NCBI GenBank assembly: GCA_917880885.1
Contig: OU862927.1
Coordinates: 37,041,571-37,105,570 of the forward strand
DNA length: 64,000 bases
Reading direction: 5' to 3'
DNA from: Limnephilus marmoratus
Lineage: Eukaryota > Arthropoda > Insecta > Trichoptera > Limnephilidae
Made by a program: the position numbers and the translations under genes. Below the pieces are notes generated by a model. That model was not told the DNA's origin. It saw nothing but the letters and a program-made list of their open reading frames with translations, and made no database searches. This document shows, in pieces, positions 29,521-39,479 of the stretch (the first letter of the stretch is position 1; each line of letters starts with the position of its first letter).

Positions 29521-29815
29521 AAATAAAAATAATAAATTTATTATGCGGATTTTGGCACAGTCAACAGTCACAGATGGCTAACTTGGAATAAATTATCTAA
29601 CGATTTTTTTTATCAATTTGTCTGATAACAAATAGATTGATTTTTATTTCAACCAGGTGATCCTGAAATGATTCTAAAAAATGTAATCTGTTACAAATTT
29701 GACTGTTTTACAAAACATTCTATTCTTTCAAATTTGACTCCACTTATTTTTTTGCAACCATAAAATTGCTCATTTTTGGATTGCGATATTCTCGAAATAC
29801 ATATTAGATCTCTCT
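29521..29815. other. AT-rich DNA, no gene recognised
   Basis: No shared repeat or ORF noticed. Confidence 0.35.
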
Positions 29816-30804
29816 CTCTGGTTTCAATCCTGGGATTGGTTTGTAGCAATTTCCTCTATTCGTCTCTTCCACTCTTCCCTGTCTTGGGCGGCTCTTTTGA
29901 AGTCTGCATATGATGAACAGCGCACGTCCACCAGCAGGTCCTCCATGTACTTTTGGCGTGGGCGTCCCCTAGAGTTTGTCCCCTCGGTCATACCCACCAT
30001 CAAGCAAGAGGCCTTCTTGTTGTATTACATGGCCGATCCATCTTGCACGCCTTTCGGACAAGGTGCTGAACAGGTGCCTTCATCCTTCGATTCTTTGGAG
30101 AACCTCCTCATTTGTAATGTGGTCTCTCCAGGAAATTCCTAATAGTCTTCTATAGGACCACATCTCAAAAGCCTCTAGTCTCCGTTTATCTCTTTCGGAT
30201 GGGCACCATGTTTTGCAGCCGTACATCAAGATACTCCATAAATAGGTCTTGATGAGGAGTTTTCTCAGTTTTCAGTCCATATTATTCGATTCTATTATTT
30301 TCGACCTTTTATAGAATGCAAGCCTAGCCTGGTGTATACGGCTGTGGACCTCGCTCTTAGACCGACAGTCCCATGTTATTTTGCTCCCGAGGTAGACAAA
30401 CTGTTCTTTAGTGGAACTCCTGACATCTCTACTCTCATCTGATGTTGCATTCGGTCTACAGTCAGCAGCTTTGTTTTGTATTTATTTATCTTCATGTTGT
30501 AATTGTTTTGAAGAATGCTTTGCATGGTTGTTAAGGTCTCTTGCAGTTCTTCTTCGCTTTCAGCAACCATAGCAATATCGTCAGCAAACCTTATCATATC
30601 CACCTTTTGCTCGTTTATCTTTACATCTTTTCTGTGACTCATTCTCTCTCTCAAGTCATCAATCGCACTTTGTATATAAGCGTTAAAAAGAACAGGTGAC
30701 AGAGAGCATCCCTGTCTCACCCCTTGTCTTATACTGGCTTCTTTTGTATCATTGTCACATCTAATTATAGCGGCCTCGTTCTTGTATAGCGCCTGGATTA
30801 TTCG
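29816..30804 (-). pseudogene. LINE-E RT ORF, motif B to C-terminus
   Basis: The minus strand reads RRIIQALYKNEAAIIRCDN, GVRQGCSLSPVLFNAY (motif B), DMIRFADDIAMVAESEEEL (motif C, FADD) and MKINKYKTKLL. In other frames further on it reads TYLWSILMYGCKTW, RRLEAFEMWSYRRLLGISWR and RRARWIGHVMQQ. The 152-codon frame 30376-30834 ends at a frame change near 30376, and more breaks follow. Upstream the reading continues on the far side of the L2 insertion (32366-32400). A dead copy. Clade not assigned. Confidence 0.85.
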
Positions 30805-30810
30805 TCTATA

Positions 30811-32359
30811 ATAATAATAATAATAATTGGACAATTTATAGAGCGCCGTTTTTGTGAAAAATCACCTCAAGGGCGCTTTACAATTTATCATTAATCTTAG
30901 GCTCTATCTAATTTTATTATTTACAAACAGATACATAAACATACTTACCTGTAGGACACTTCCGATAAAACACCCTTTATTAAAAAGTTTATGCTTGGGG
31001 AAGATACGAATTTGCGCGTGGAGGACATTATATTCAAAACACTGGACATTGCATGACTTTACCCTTGCTACCCTCATCACTGTGGGTTCTACATTTATAT
31101 TTATAAGAAGATTAATGGCAAAATTGAGTTAATGTTTATTTTGAAAGTCTGGAGAATTTTAAGAATTTGCTTTATTTTTACACACTTGGTAATTTACAAT
31201 GTTGCGAGCCGTGAAGGCGGGGGTGAAAGGTTATATTTATTTATTATTATTTTTTTTTATACTTATGGATATGACTGTCTGAAAAGATGAGTTTTAAGTT
31301 TAGCTCTGAATTCTACTGAATCTGTGATCATTCTTAACTCGTGTGGCAGTCCATTCCATGCTTTAGGTCCTGACACTCCGAAAGCACGATCACCGAATTT
31401 AGTATCTGGTATGCGCTTTGGTTCCTTCAACCTTCCGATCGCTGATGTTGCTGCTGACCTGAGGGTTGATTGTCGAGAGTTGGAATTTTCTGGGATGCAC
31501 ATTTCCGATAAGTAAGTCGGAGCCATTCCGTTGAGGGACTTGAATACCATCCAGCAGAGCTTAAACTGGATTCTCTCGGGACACTTGAGCCAGTGAAGGT
31601 TTTTGAGATGCTCAGAAATATGGGAATATTTTGATACGCCGGTGATGAGTCTTGCCGCAGCGTTGAACACAGATTGTAATTTGTTGATTTGATACTTTGG
31701 GAGACTAGCATATATTCCGTTGCAATAATCTAGACGTGAAACAACATACGAATTGACTAGTAATTTAGTTGCCTCTGTTGTCAAGTTTCTCCGTACTGCT
31801 TTAATTTGCCTTAATTGAAAGAACCCCGTGCTTACAGTTCTGTTCACTTGAGTTTTAAGGGAAAAATCAGCGTCCAGATTGACGCTTAGTAGTTTTATGC
31901 ATGTCTTTGGTGTGATGTCACTTCCTGAAATGGTTATTGGGGAGTTATCAATGATACACTGGCGTCTACTTGTGGCTGTCCAGAGAAACTCAGTCTTTGC
32001 AGGATTCAGTTTCAATCTATTTGAGGTCATCCAGCGAGTGATTGCTTCTAGACACTCGGTTATTCGAGTTTTAAGACTGTCTATTTCCTCTGGTAGGCAG
32101 TAGAAGTAGACTTGCTGGTCATCAGCGTAGCAGTGAGATAGAAGACCAAATGATTCGATAATTTTAGCGACATCATTTGTGAAGAGGATGAAGAGAAGTG
32201 GGCCCAGAACAGACCCCTGGGGAACTCCAGATGAAAGGGTTGCATATTTTGATTGGTTTTTTCCCACTTTTACGGCTTGTACGCGGTTGACCAAGTAAGA
32301 TATCAGCCAGTCCTTTACACCGCAGCTTAAACCAAAGGATTCTTCTAATCGTTTTATAC
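30811..32359 (-). mobile_element. L2/CR1-group LINE, 5' truncated, with TSD
   Basis: Flanked by an exact 6-bp duplication TCTATA (30805-30810 and 32360-32365). The 3' end (left) carries a taataa repeat tail preceded by a gcgccgttttt/gggcgctttacaa segment. A GGCGCT...ATT-repeat end is typical of L2-type LINEs (family knowledge). The body holds a 343-aa RT frame. It sits inside LINE-E. Confidence 0.85.
31263..32294 (-). CDS. L2/CR1-group reverse transcriptase, C-terminal 343 aa
   Basis: An open frame without stops. RT motif B (SSGVPQGSVLGPLLFILFTN) is near residues 21-40, motif C (HCYADDQQVYF) near 54-64, then LKLNPAKTEFLW (motif D/E region). After that come the thumb/C-terminal parts: DYCNGIYASLPKYQINKLQ, NAAARLITG, FGDRAFGVSGPKAWNGLP and LKTHLFRQSYP at the stop. 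Upstream codons in another frame (FGLSCGVKDWLISYLVNR, to about 32345) show that the RT start, endonuclease and ORF1 are missing. Codons are well preserved, so the copy is fairly young, but it cannot encode a full enzyme. Confidence 0.85.
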   Translation of the reverse strand: MVNRVQAVKVGKNQSKYATLSSGVPQGSVLGPLLFILFTNDVAKIIESFGLLSHCYADDQQVYFYCLPEEIDSLKTRITECLEAITRWMTSNRLKLNPAKTEFLWTATSRRQCIIDNSPITISGSDITPKTCIKLLSVNLDADFSLKTQVNRTVSTGFFQLRQIKAVRRNLTTEATKLLVNSYVVSRLDYCNGIYASLPKYQINKLQSVFNAAARLITGVSKYSHISEHLKNLHWLKCPERIQFKLCWMVFKSLNGMAPTYLSEMCIPENSNSRQSTLRSAATSAIGRLKEPKRIPDTKFGDRAFGVSGPKAWNGLPHELRMITDSVEFRAKLKTHLFRQSYP

Positions 32360-32365
32360 TCTATA

Positions 32366-32400
32366 TTTGATGTCAATTCTCTTCAGAATATCGAATTAGT
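32366..32400 (-). pseudogene. LINE-E continuation upstream of the L2 insertion
   Basis: The minus strand reads FDILKRIDIKYR. With the L2 element removed it precedes RRIIQALY of the segment ending at 30804, as expected for this part of an RT. It stops at about 32400, where another LINE fragment begins. Confidence 0.6.
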
Positions 32401-32640
32401 TACATATACTGGAAGTGTGAAGATGATGAAGATACTCCAATTCAACTATGCCAATGTCCCGCCATGATGGGAACAAGGCTCCGCTAACTGGGAAGTTAGG
32501 CTTACTTACTAAGTGGGAAGTCAGGCAGGTACAATGGAACCAGGAGAAATAGCCTGTGTGATTTTTATCAAAGAGACCGGGTTACTGGTAATGGAACGGG
32601 ATAAAGAGCACAATATGCACACGATCTAAGTGCTCATGCT
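32401..32640 (+). pseudogene. RNase-H-type LINE, C-terminal zinc-knuckle remnant
   Basis: Reads KCEDDEDTPIQLCQCPAMMG, then AYLLSGKSGR..., and in another frame FLSKRPGY. A C..(E)ET..H/Q-L-C-CP block followed by a W...I..FI..TGL segment is the usual C-terminus of R1/I-like LINEs. Frames are broken. Confidence 0.5.
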
Positions 32641-33225
32641 TAAAACCAGTTTACATTGATTGTTGGTAGGCAGTACTGTGCACGCGTAGCTCTTCCAGAA
32701 TGGACACACCGTCTGGCTGTCCATGGAATTTTTACAATTTTTCACCAGCACCACATTTTGAGGTCGTTTATTCGTTTAAAAAAAATTGACACATTAACAT
32801 TCATACATTATAGGAACAGACACACAAATCATCAAACATCGTATTTATTTATAAAAATAGTATCTGGGTTATTCCCTGGAGACGACATGTCTACTGCCTT
32901 ACAATATAGCATCAAAGCAAGATATGTCTCGGAATGAGTGGGCAGATAGCTTTGAGAGCAATTCGATGTAGTCTTTTCACGCTTTGCGGAAAAAAGGTCA
33001 GTAAATTATTAGATGAATTAAATTATTACACGTGGTGATAGGTATTTTTTTAAATATTTTTTTACAGTCCCCTGACATTAATTTATTATGGTCACCCAAA
33101 AAATAATATTTTTTGCATATTATCAGAATCTTATGTAGATACTTTTTCATCATTTATTTATTTAGTGCATTTACCAAAATTTAAAACAGGCAACTTTACT
33201 ATCATTCCGAAAAAGTATGGTATCG
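32641..33225. other. No gene recognised
   Basis: Frame 32656-32937 has no recognisable domain. AT-rich to the start of the next SINE. Confidence 0.3.
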
Positions 33226-33674
33226 AGGCAGGAATGGGTACCGCCGCCCCGGGAACCATTTATTGGATAACCAACTTCCCTGCTTTAGGTCACCCGATGT
33301 GGTTCGCTGCGTTTGGTGATTTAGCAGAGGTGCCCGGGTTCGTGGGGTGGGATTTGTCGAGACTTGGTGGCAAAAGTGTCTGCCCACCTGTTGCGTGGCG
33401 GGTCGTGTTTGAGTGAGACGGAAGAGGGTTGAGGGAAGCCTTATGACCTAACTCTCGACCCATCGATTTGCACCGCAGTGAGAGGGATGCACTCATCCGT
33501 TCGTCTCTCCTGAACACATTGGCCAACAGATTTCTACCCACCCCTTGTACCTTTTTCCTTTCCAGAACTTCATCTCCTTTCCCTAAAAACACCCTTCACA
33601 CAGCATCCACAAAGATGTCATAGGCCCTTGGGGATTTTTTCCACAAAGCCTCTTGTGTGGAAATAATGTAAAAT
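33226..33674 (+). mobile_element. Tail-sharing SINE-like element, full-length plus copy
   Basis: About 450 bp. Head: gtaccgccgccccgggaacc, atttattggataaccaac, taggtcacccgatgtggttc, gatttagcagaggtgcccgg. Body: gtctgcccacctg, gcggg, gaagccttatgacc, ccatcgatttgcaccgcagt, cgtctctcctgaacaca. Tail: ttccctaaaaacacccttca, cacagcatccacaaagatgt, taggccc...agcctcttgtgtggaaat, aatgtaaaataa. Only the tail (about 95 bp) matches LINE-B. The head contains a GTGGTTCG block that might serve as a B box, but I see no convincing A box. Confidence 0.8.
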
Positions 33675-34044
33675 AAGTAAATAGTTGTAATTAATAAGTT
33701 GTGGAGTGCGCACGTGTAATTATTTATTATTTTATGTTGAATATGATTAGTTTTTATCAGATTTTTGTAACAATTTTTAGTGAAAATATAAATTTTCACC
33801 AATTTTTTGTGATTCTTAATCATGGGGAAAGGGTAAAGACCTAAGTCCAAGAAAAAAATTCAGTGTGAGTACACTTTTGAGAGAAACGTCATGATCTAGA
33901 AGTTATTTAAAAATAGGATTTCAAATAAGATTTCGGGGAAAGGTGTGGGTGCCCATTATTGGTTATAATGAACTTTTCTTGGGTGAATACCGCATTAGGT
34001 ACGTGGAAACGATTAGTTTATGACACCCTAGTATTTATTCATAA
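33675..34044. other. AT-rich DNA, no gene recognised
   Basis: Frame 33596-33850 on the minus strand starts inside the SINE tail and is accidental. Confidence 0.35.
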
Positions 34045-34270
34045 GTTTAAAAAAATCGAGTACAGTTAACACGTGGTAGAAGCGAAACTTTGACAAAACA
34101 ATCTCAACCAATGAAGAACCAAGAAACCTTGAAAAGTGAGGACATAATCAAAGCAGCCAATGAGCTAGCGTCACTTCTGTTTTATATCTCAACAATAGGA
34201 GCCTTGATAGGAGTATGAATCTTCGCAATCATTTTCGTTTCATCCGAATTCCAAATCACAAGGGGGCTAA
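34045..34270 (+). repeat. Dispersed repeat E, 3' part
   Basis: aaaaaaatcgagtacagtta, acgtggtagaagcgaaact, acaatctcaaccaatgaa and gccttgaaaagtgag-type sequence match 54412-54530. The later phrase tttcgtttcatccgaattcc matches 54780-54805. Confidence 0.6.
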
Positions 34271-34274
34271 GGAT

Positions 34275-34470
34275 TTTCACTTCAAAATAAAATGTTTTGA
34301 CTGGTGTTAGTATTAATACTTACAGTTCATTGTTATCCTACGGGAAACAACAACGATTTTATGTAGATTTCCAAAAACAAATGTATCAGGAACACAAAAC
34401 ATTAATATATCACTGAAGAAGATAATAATAATAATCTAAACGAAAATATGAAAGAGAACAAGACACAAAA
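34275..34470. other. AT-rich DNA with taataa steps
   Basis: No feature recognised apart from a short taataataataa run at 34424. Confidence 0.35.
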
Positions 34471-34479
34471 AAACAGAAA

Positions 34480-34575
34480 AAATAATGGTCTGAACTGGGA
34501 CTCGAACCCAGAACCTCTCGTTTATCCGGGATGTGCGTTTACCATTTCCGCCATTGTGCTCTACTGTCAAACCGT
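34480..34575 (-). repeat. tRNA-like segment (SINE head)
   Basis: The minus strand reads cagtagagcacaatggcgga, then gagaggttctgggttcgagt and cccagttcagacc. The GGTTCGAGTCCC box is a perfect B box and the T-arm pairs (ctggg/cccag). The acceptor and anticodon arms do not fold cleanly, so I call it tRNA-derived rather than a tRNA gene. Confidence 0.55.
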
Positions 34576-34689
34576 TATAATAGCCAATCTCATATTTCAA
34601 ATTTTTAGAATTTACAATATTATCTTCAACCAATTTATTTTTCATATCATAGGCGACTACCCTTTTTATTGGAAACAATCATTCTAAGA

Positions 34690-35589
34690 ATTGCTTTGTA
34701 ACTTGGATAGCGTCACGGATAAATATATCCGATTTTATTTATATGGAACTATTGACTTTTTATAAAAGTGTAAATTAATATTCAATTTTTATAAGAAAAA
34801 CTTTCTTTTTATAACTTTTGAAGGTTATTTAAACATTAATTATCATAAATTATTTTAAAATGTTCAATGAGCTCCCTGTAAATATTAAGAGCGTTTAACC
34901 AGCCAGCGGACGAAAATCCACATTTCGTCGAAAGTTGTTCTTCCGATCGTGCAGGACGGTTACAATGAGAAAGATTAATTATTCTCCGTACCAGCTTTTT
35001 TAAATTATAACTTAATATCGAATTTATTTCAATCCAAATTAGCTTTTATACCATCATCCAAAAATGCTGAAAGGCGTGATGATAAAACTATTAAAATAGT
35101 GTACTTTTTGTAGTTATTTTTTGATTATAAGTATTTATCATTTTTCAATAATGTCTAAATTTAATAAGAATGTTAAAAAAATCTGAAATATATTAGTTTG
35201 TAAGTGCGCAAATAAATACACAAATGGACCAATTTTCGTCAAGAAACACATGTACGTACATATTTTTTAATGATTTTATTGAAACTAAAATTAAAATTCT
35301 AATACATAACTCTGCTAGATAATGTATTGATTTATTTTACTGCATGATTACATTATTTGAAATGGGTGTGGTATAATACAAAAACTTTTTTGAAAATTTA
35401 ACAAATCTGCCAACGACCTATGGAATAACCTTATTATACTAAAAATTAAAAAAATTCTAAAAATTTATTACATACGAATGCTAGATAAAAGAACAATCTT
35501 TCGAAATACATTTATAATTTTTTGTGGAAAAGAGTCAATACGTCTAAAAACTTTTTTGAAAATGACGTATTTCCGGCTTTCTCTGGTAA
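34690..35589. other. AT-rich DNA, no gene recognised
   Basis: About 900 bp with no shared repeat and no convincing ORF. Confidence 0.4.
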
Positions 35590-35812
35590 TGCCCTCTTAA
35601 GAAGCTAGGGTTTTTTTTTTAAATTTGACAGATTCATAAAGATAATTTTCACGTTTTGTGTAAGTTCTATTCAAGTTCTGTGATTATTTCAGATTTGTGA
35701 AGCAAATGGCCTATAATGATATAATAACAGAACTTGAATAGAACTTACAATATTTGATGAATCCGTCAAATTTTTCGAAAAAAACCGTCTTAAAAAGCCT
35801 AAAGTTTTTCGT
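35590..35812. repeat. Foldback repeat
   Basis: Left arm (cttaagaagctaggg, aaatttgacagattcat, taagttctattcaagttctg) and right arm (cagaacttgaatagaactta, gatgaatccgtcaaattt, cgtcttaaaaagcctaaag) are imperfect complements of about 85 bp around a 35-bp centre. Confidence 0.75.
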
Positions 35813-35874
35813 AGATTTTTGTGAAGTCCGAATTTTAATACGTAGGTAATAGAATATTATTATAATAGTTTCAG

Positions 35875-36000
35875 CATACAACAATCCAACACCTCTGCCA
35901 TAGGTCACCCTAAGTGATTCGCTACGTTTGATGACTTAGCAGGGATGCCCGGGTTCATGGGGTGAGGTTTGTCCAGGTCTTAGCGAGGAAGCCTTTAGGC
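35875..36000 (+). mobile_element. Tail-sharing SINE-like element, first part (split by hAT)
   Basis: acaatccaacacctctgcca, taggtcaccctaagtgattc, gacttagcagggatgcccgg, ggtgaggtttgtccaggtct, then ggaagcctttaggc. The sequence continues at 37042 after the hAT insertion. Confidence 0.8.
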
Positions 36001-37041
36001 CATGGGTCGGCAACATTTTGTGGTCCAAGAGTCAAATATTTGACGTGGGAACTGTAGTTTTTATAAGATCGAAATGCTCCAAGTCAACTTTAATGGGAGA
36101 GGGGGGGGGGGCACAACGTTATCTGCCCCGGGTGGCACCCATGCTAGCTACGCCACTGCATATTATTACAGCATATCTTCAACATTTCAGTTCTAAAAAT
36201 AAAACGGTTTTCTTATTTTTACATTTATTGTTGTTAAAATGGCTACATAAATAAAATGGCAAAATAAATCATTTTTTAAGAAAGAGTAAAAGAAACTCAA
36301 TGGGATTTTTGTTGTTGGATTTGACTTGCAAGTTCTTTAATATTTGCTTGCATTTTTGATGTGGAAACGCGTAGTATTGCGTCCAAATGTAAATGTGATA
36401 ATCGAGTACAGTGTTTGTTTTTCCGATAATTAAGAATTGAAAAAGTTTGCTCACAAATATACGTACTACCAAACATAATAATTATTTGCTGAGCAAACCT
36501 TTTTAATTCTTTGTACTTTTCGGAAGGCAAACTCCCGTAGAAATCGACCAAGTTATTTTTTTTCCTTAAATGCCATTTTAAGGATATTATTACTTTGCAA
36601 ATCTATCATGTTGATTTGCAAATAGCTTGGTACATTATCGATATTCACTGCGAAGAGGTTTTCGAAAATCTCCATCTTACATGAGTTTTTTTTAAATCAG
36701 CAAACCGGTTTTCAAACTTAGTTTGAAGTCGTAGTAATGCACTTTTCATGTTAGTGATTTCCCAAATAAAAATTATCCCAGCTTCTTCTACTGCTTTCTT
36801 GCAATTTGGAAAATGATCGAGTTTCCTTTCGTCGATATGCTTGATAAACAATGATAGTTTAATTTCAAATGATTTAATATCTGAATACATATGGCATATC
36901 AATTTATTTTTTCCCTGTAAACGAGTATTGAGCAGATTCAGTTCGGCAGTCAAATCAGTTAAAAATCCAAGGCAAGTTAAAAGTCACGTGCGTTGCGGCG
37001 AGAATCTTGACTCCTCGCGGGCCGCAGGTTGCCGACCCATG
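36001..37041. mobile_element. hAT element with transposase remnant, inserted in a SINE
   Basis: Ends CATGGGTCGGCAAC at 36001 and the exact complement ending at 37041. The flanks are CTTTAGGC (35993-36000) and ATTTAGGC (37042-37049), an 8-bp duplication with one change. The interior has a transposase C-terminus on the minus strand. Between 36100 and 36165 there is a G run and ggtggcacccatgctagcta, cgccactgca, which looks like the terminus of another hAT type inserted or left there. Confidence 0.8.
36297..36970 (-). pseudogene. hAT transposase (GTF2IRD2/ZBED-like), C-terminal part
   Basis: 36645-36953 reads LNLLNTRLQGKNKLICHMY, KLSLFIKHID, HFPNCK and FENRFADLKK. 36297-36551 reads LVDFYGSLPSEKYKELKRFA, IMFGSTYICEQTFSILNYRK, RLSHLHLDAILRVSTS and ends SH before the stop. 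The LQGK..LIC.MY and MFGSTY.CEQTFS blocks are signatures of the hAT transposases related to general transcription factor II-I repeat domain protein 2, including the C-terminal dimerisation region. The BED finger and catalytic N-terminal part are absent, and stops separate the two frames. Confidence 0.85.
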
Positions 37042-37280
37042 ATTTAGGCCATTGCCTTGCACCGTAGTTGGAGAGATAGATTTTAACTCCTTCACTCCGT
37101 CACTCCTGGACAACTGACCCCCAGATTGCTACTCACCCCTCATATCTTTCCCCTCCCAGAACTTCCTATCCTTCCCTTCCTTAAAAAGACCCTCCACACA
37201 GCATCCCCTAAGATGACATTGGCCCTGAGGGAAACTATTTTTCTCAGGGCCTCCTGTATGGAGCTAATATAAAAAAGAAT
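37042..37280 (+). mobile_element. Tail-sharing SINE-like element, second part
   Basis: Resumes after the hAT: gccttgcaccgtagttggag, ccttcactccgtcactcctg, gaccctccacacagcatccc, gatgacattggccctgaggg, ctcagggcctcctgtatgga, A run. The tail stem-loop is intact. Confidence 0.8.
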
Positions 37281-37429
37281 AGATGTAGGTACACTAAATG
37301 TAAGATGTGAACATTTTATAGCTAAATAAGAAAATACTTTAATAAAAACAAGAATAACAATTATGGCATGTTGTAGTATTTTGCTGGAGGGGAATAAGAT
37401 AGTGAAGTACCAGGCTATTAATTGTTTTT

Positions 37430-38135
37430 GTGTTTAATTCGTAGAACTCCATTTTAATTTATAGAAATTCAATTAAAATTAAATTTGATAATGTTATTAT
37501 CGAGTTCTGCAAGTATTTTAGAATGTATTTTAGTTACAGCTGTTTCGACGTGTAAGGTCATTTTAAATCTGTGGTGAAGCCACTTACGGACGACTTATTT
37601 ATTATATTTTAAATGTCAATTTTTGAAGGTGTCTAAATTGATTTATTACTGGTTAATCCAATTTGCAGAGACACTTATTGAGAGAGTGATTATGTGGGAT
37701 TCAGAATCTTTCCCTTTGGTTTCCCTTTGCACTAAGTGTAACGGTTTTTTAAAAATTGATTTAGAATGATGTTATTGCTTTGACTCATTTAATTGTTTAG
37801 ATTTGGTAAACATACTAAGTAGTGGGGAATAAATAATTTTCCTTACTTTATTAATTAGCGTTATGTTGGGGTCATTCGTTCGTTTATTGATTTCTAATTG
37901 TTCAAGCAAATTTAATCTAAGACCCTTTCGTTCTATATGTAATGGTGTTGGCTGTTTGTTTTTAAGTGGAACGTGATTATTAACTAAGAGATGTTCTGCG
38001 AATTTTGAAGACGTGTTTTTATTTTTATAACATCATATATGTTCTTTGAATCTAGTTGAGAATGCCTTGCCTGTTTGTCCGATGTAAGTAGCGTTACAGT
38101 CGGCGTGGTCACATTATAATTCATATATGCCACCG
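37430..38135 (-). pseudogene. Penelope-like element, GIY-YIG endonuclease part
   Basis: The minus strand reads GIYEL, a stop in place of the next residue, then CDHADCNATYIGQTGKAFST and RFKEHI (38037-38132). After a frame change come FAEHLLVNNHVPLKNKQPTP and LRLNLLEQLEINKR (to about 37770). GIY...C..C...YIGQT...F..R..EH is the Penelope-type GIY-YIG endonuclease. Downstream (37490-37570) is an aagg...cgtcgaaacagctgt motif typical of the ends of these elements. The RT domain was not found; two stops and a frame change make it inactive. Confidence 0.75.
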
Positions 38136-38139
38136 TTAT

Positions 38140-38475
38140 TGAGTTTAGGATTTCTACTTTTTGAGTTTTTAAGGCTTGTTCCCATATTATTATTTTCCCA
38201 TATTAGATATTGGGCCGAGAAATTCGAAACATGCAAATTTAAAACAAAAAAAACAACAACAAAAAACCTCTACCTGACTATTCAGTTCTGGTCAAATTCG
38301 TTCATCTGGATGAATAAAGCCATATCCAGCAAAGTTCCTCTGTCAGGGGACTATGGCTGAAAACGCTGACTTTTCGTGTTTAATATTTTGTTTCCACTCA
38401 ACCAAGATGTTGGAGAGAGTCAGGAATCTAGTACCAATGTGGTACGAAAGTTTAATTTAAAATTTTGGAAAAATT
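38140..38475. other. Possible upstream part of the Penelope-like element
   Basis: The sequence gtcaggggactatggctgaa, aacgctgac near 38345 could be a Penelope terminal repeat. No coding sequence recognised. Confidence 0.25.
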
Positions 38476-38479
38476 GAAT

Positions 38480-38935
38480 TTTTATTGTCACCTTCTTTCC
38501 CTTGTCGAATTCGGATTGGGGAACCATTGCATCTACAAGGCGCCTCCATTCGTCTCTGTCTTGTGCTGATTGTGGGGTCTCCGTTCATGGCAGTCCCACC
38601 TCTTCTCACACAGTTTCTGGAGTTGTCTCACCCAACTGTGTCTGGGCGGCCCACTGGAATCGCACTCAGTATGTTCCTAGGAATTCTGTCATCAGACATT
38701 CTAAGTACGTGCCCAAGCTACCTCAGTTGCGATTTTTCTATGAAGAGTAACAGTGGTTCAATGCATAGATGGTCTCGGGTGATCGTCTTGAATTTTCAGA
38801 ATTTTGAATTTGTTTCTCTGGTGACAGTCTCGGCGAGTCGAGTTGGCCCGTCGCCAGGTGGCAGCTGTGCCAGAGCATTCATCTCCAAAGATGTAAATAT
38901 AGTCTGGATGCTGCGGTCCATCTAGCATTTCAACC
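38480..38935 (-). pseudogene. LINE-F RT C-terminal domain
   Basis: The minus strand reads MDRSIQTIFTSLEMNALAQL, ETVTRETNSKF, LGHVLRMSDDRIPRNILSAI, PVGRPRHSWVRQL and RRPHNQHKTETNGGAL. A LGHV.RM..DR.P......GRP..SW...L arrangement is the common C-terminus of endonuclease/RT LINEs. Stops occur at two places. The plus-strand frame 38485-38925 (146 codons) is its shadow. Confidence 0.75.
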
Positions 38936-39174
38936 GACGTTTGATGAAGACAGATCGAGATGGAGACTTGTGACGTAAGTACAGAACACTTATCCTGACA
39001 CTGCTTGTCTCAAATGTCTAGTTCTTGACTTAATTGATCGGCAACTCTTTATTTTGAAGGAAATATATGTAAATATTATGGTTAGAACATTGATTATATA
39101 ATGGGCCAATTTTGAATTAAGTAGATAGTTCTGTAGGTTAATGTCATAGGTCATTGGTCATGTAGGTCACTGTT

Positions 39175-39260
39175 GAATTATTTGACTTATTTATTATTAT
39201 TATTTATACTTGTTTATTATTATTGTGTTTATTTCGTAGAACTCCATTTATTTAATCATT
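39175..39260 (-). repeat. Penelope-like 3' end fragment
   Basis: tgtttatttcgtagaactcc, atttatttaatcat matches tgtgtttaattcgtagaact at 37431. A short copy without coding sequence. Confidence 0.4.
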
Positions 39261-39289
39261 AGCGATTCTTAAACGAATATTTGAAACAG

Positions 39290-39430
39290 AAAAATCTGAA
39301 AAAGGTACGGTCGCATCTAGGAATTGAATCGAGGAAATTAGCCTTGCCGGAACTTTTCATTAACCTCAAAGCTATTTCGACCCTAACCCCTTCGGTCATA
39401 TTTAATAGCCTCTTACAGAGTATTTTCTAA
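39290..39430 (-). repeat. tRNA-like SINE remnant
   Basis: aaaaaggtacggtcgcatct, gattagccttgccgg, ttcggtcatatttaatag matches the arm of the foldback at 57645-57765. The B box is degraded here (ggaattgaatcg). Confidence 0.5.
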
Positions 39431-39479
39431 ATAAATCGGTTTTTACCAAAAAAAAAAATGTTAATAAAACACTTTTTTA

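Noticed and set aside
34480..34575. tRNA gene on the minus strand
   Set aside because: The T-arm and B box are good, but the remainder does not fold as a tRNA; SINE head is more likely.
36090..36165. Independent complete hAT element
   Set aside because: Only one terminus (ctacgccactgca) is visible; no second end or TSD could be found.
38485..38925. 146-codon plus-strand frame
   Set aside because: Shadow of a LINE RT C-terminus on the minus strand, which shows recognisable motifs.
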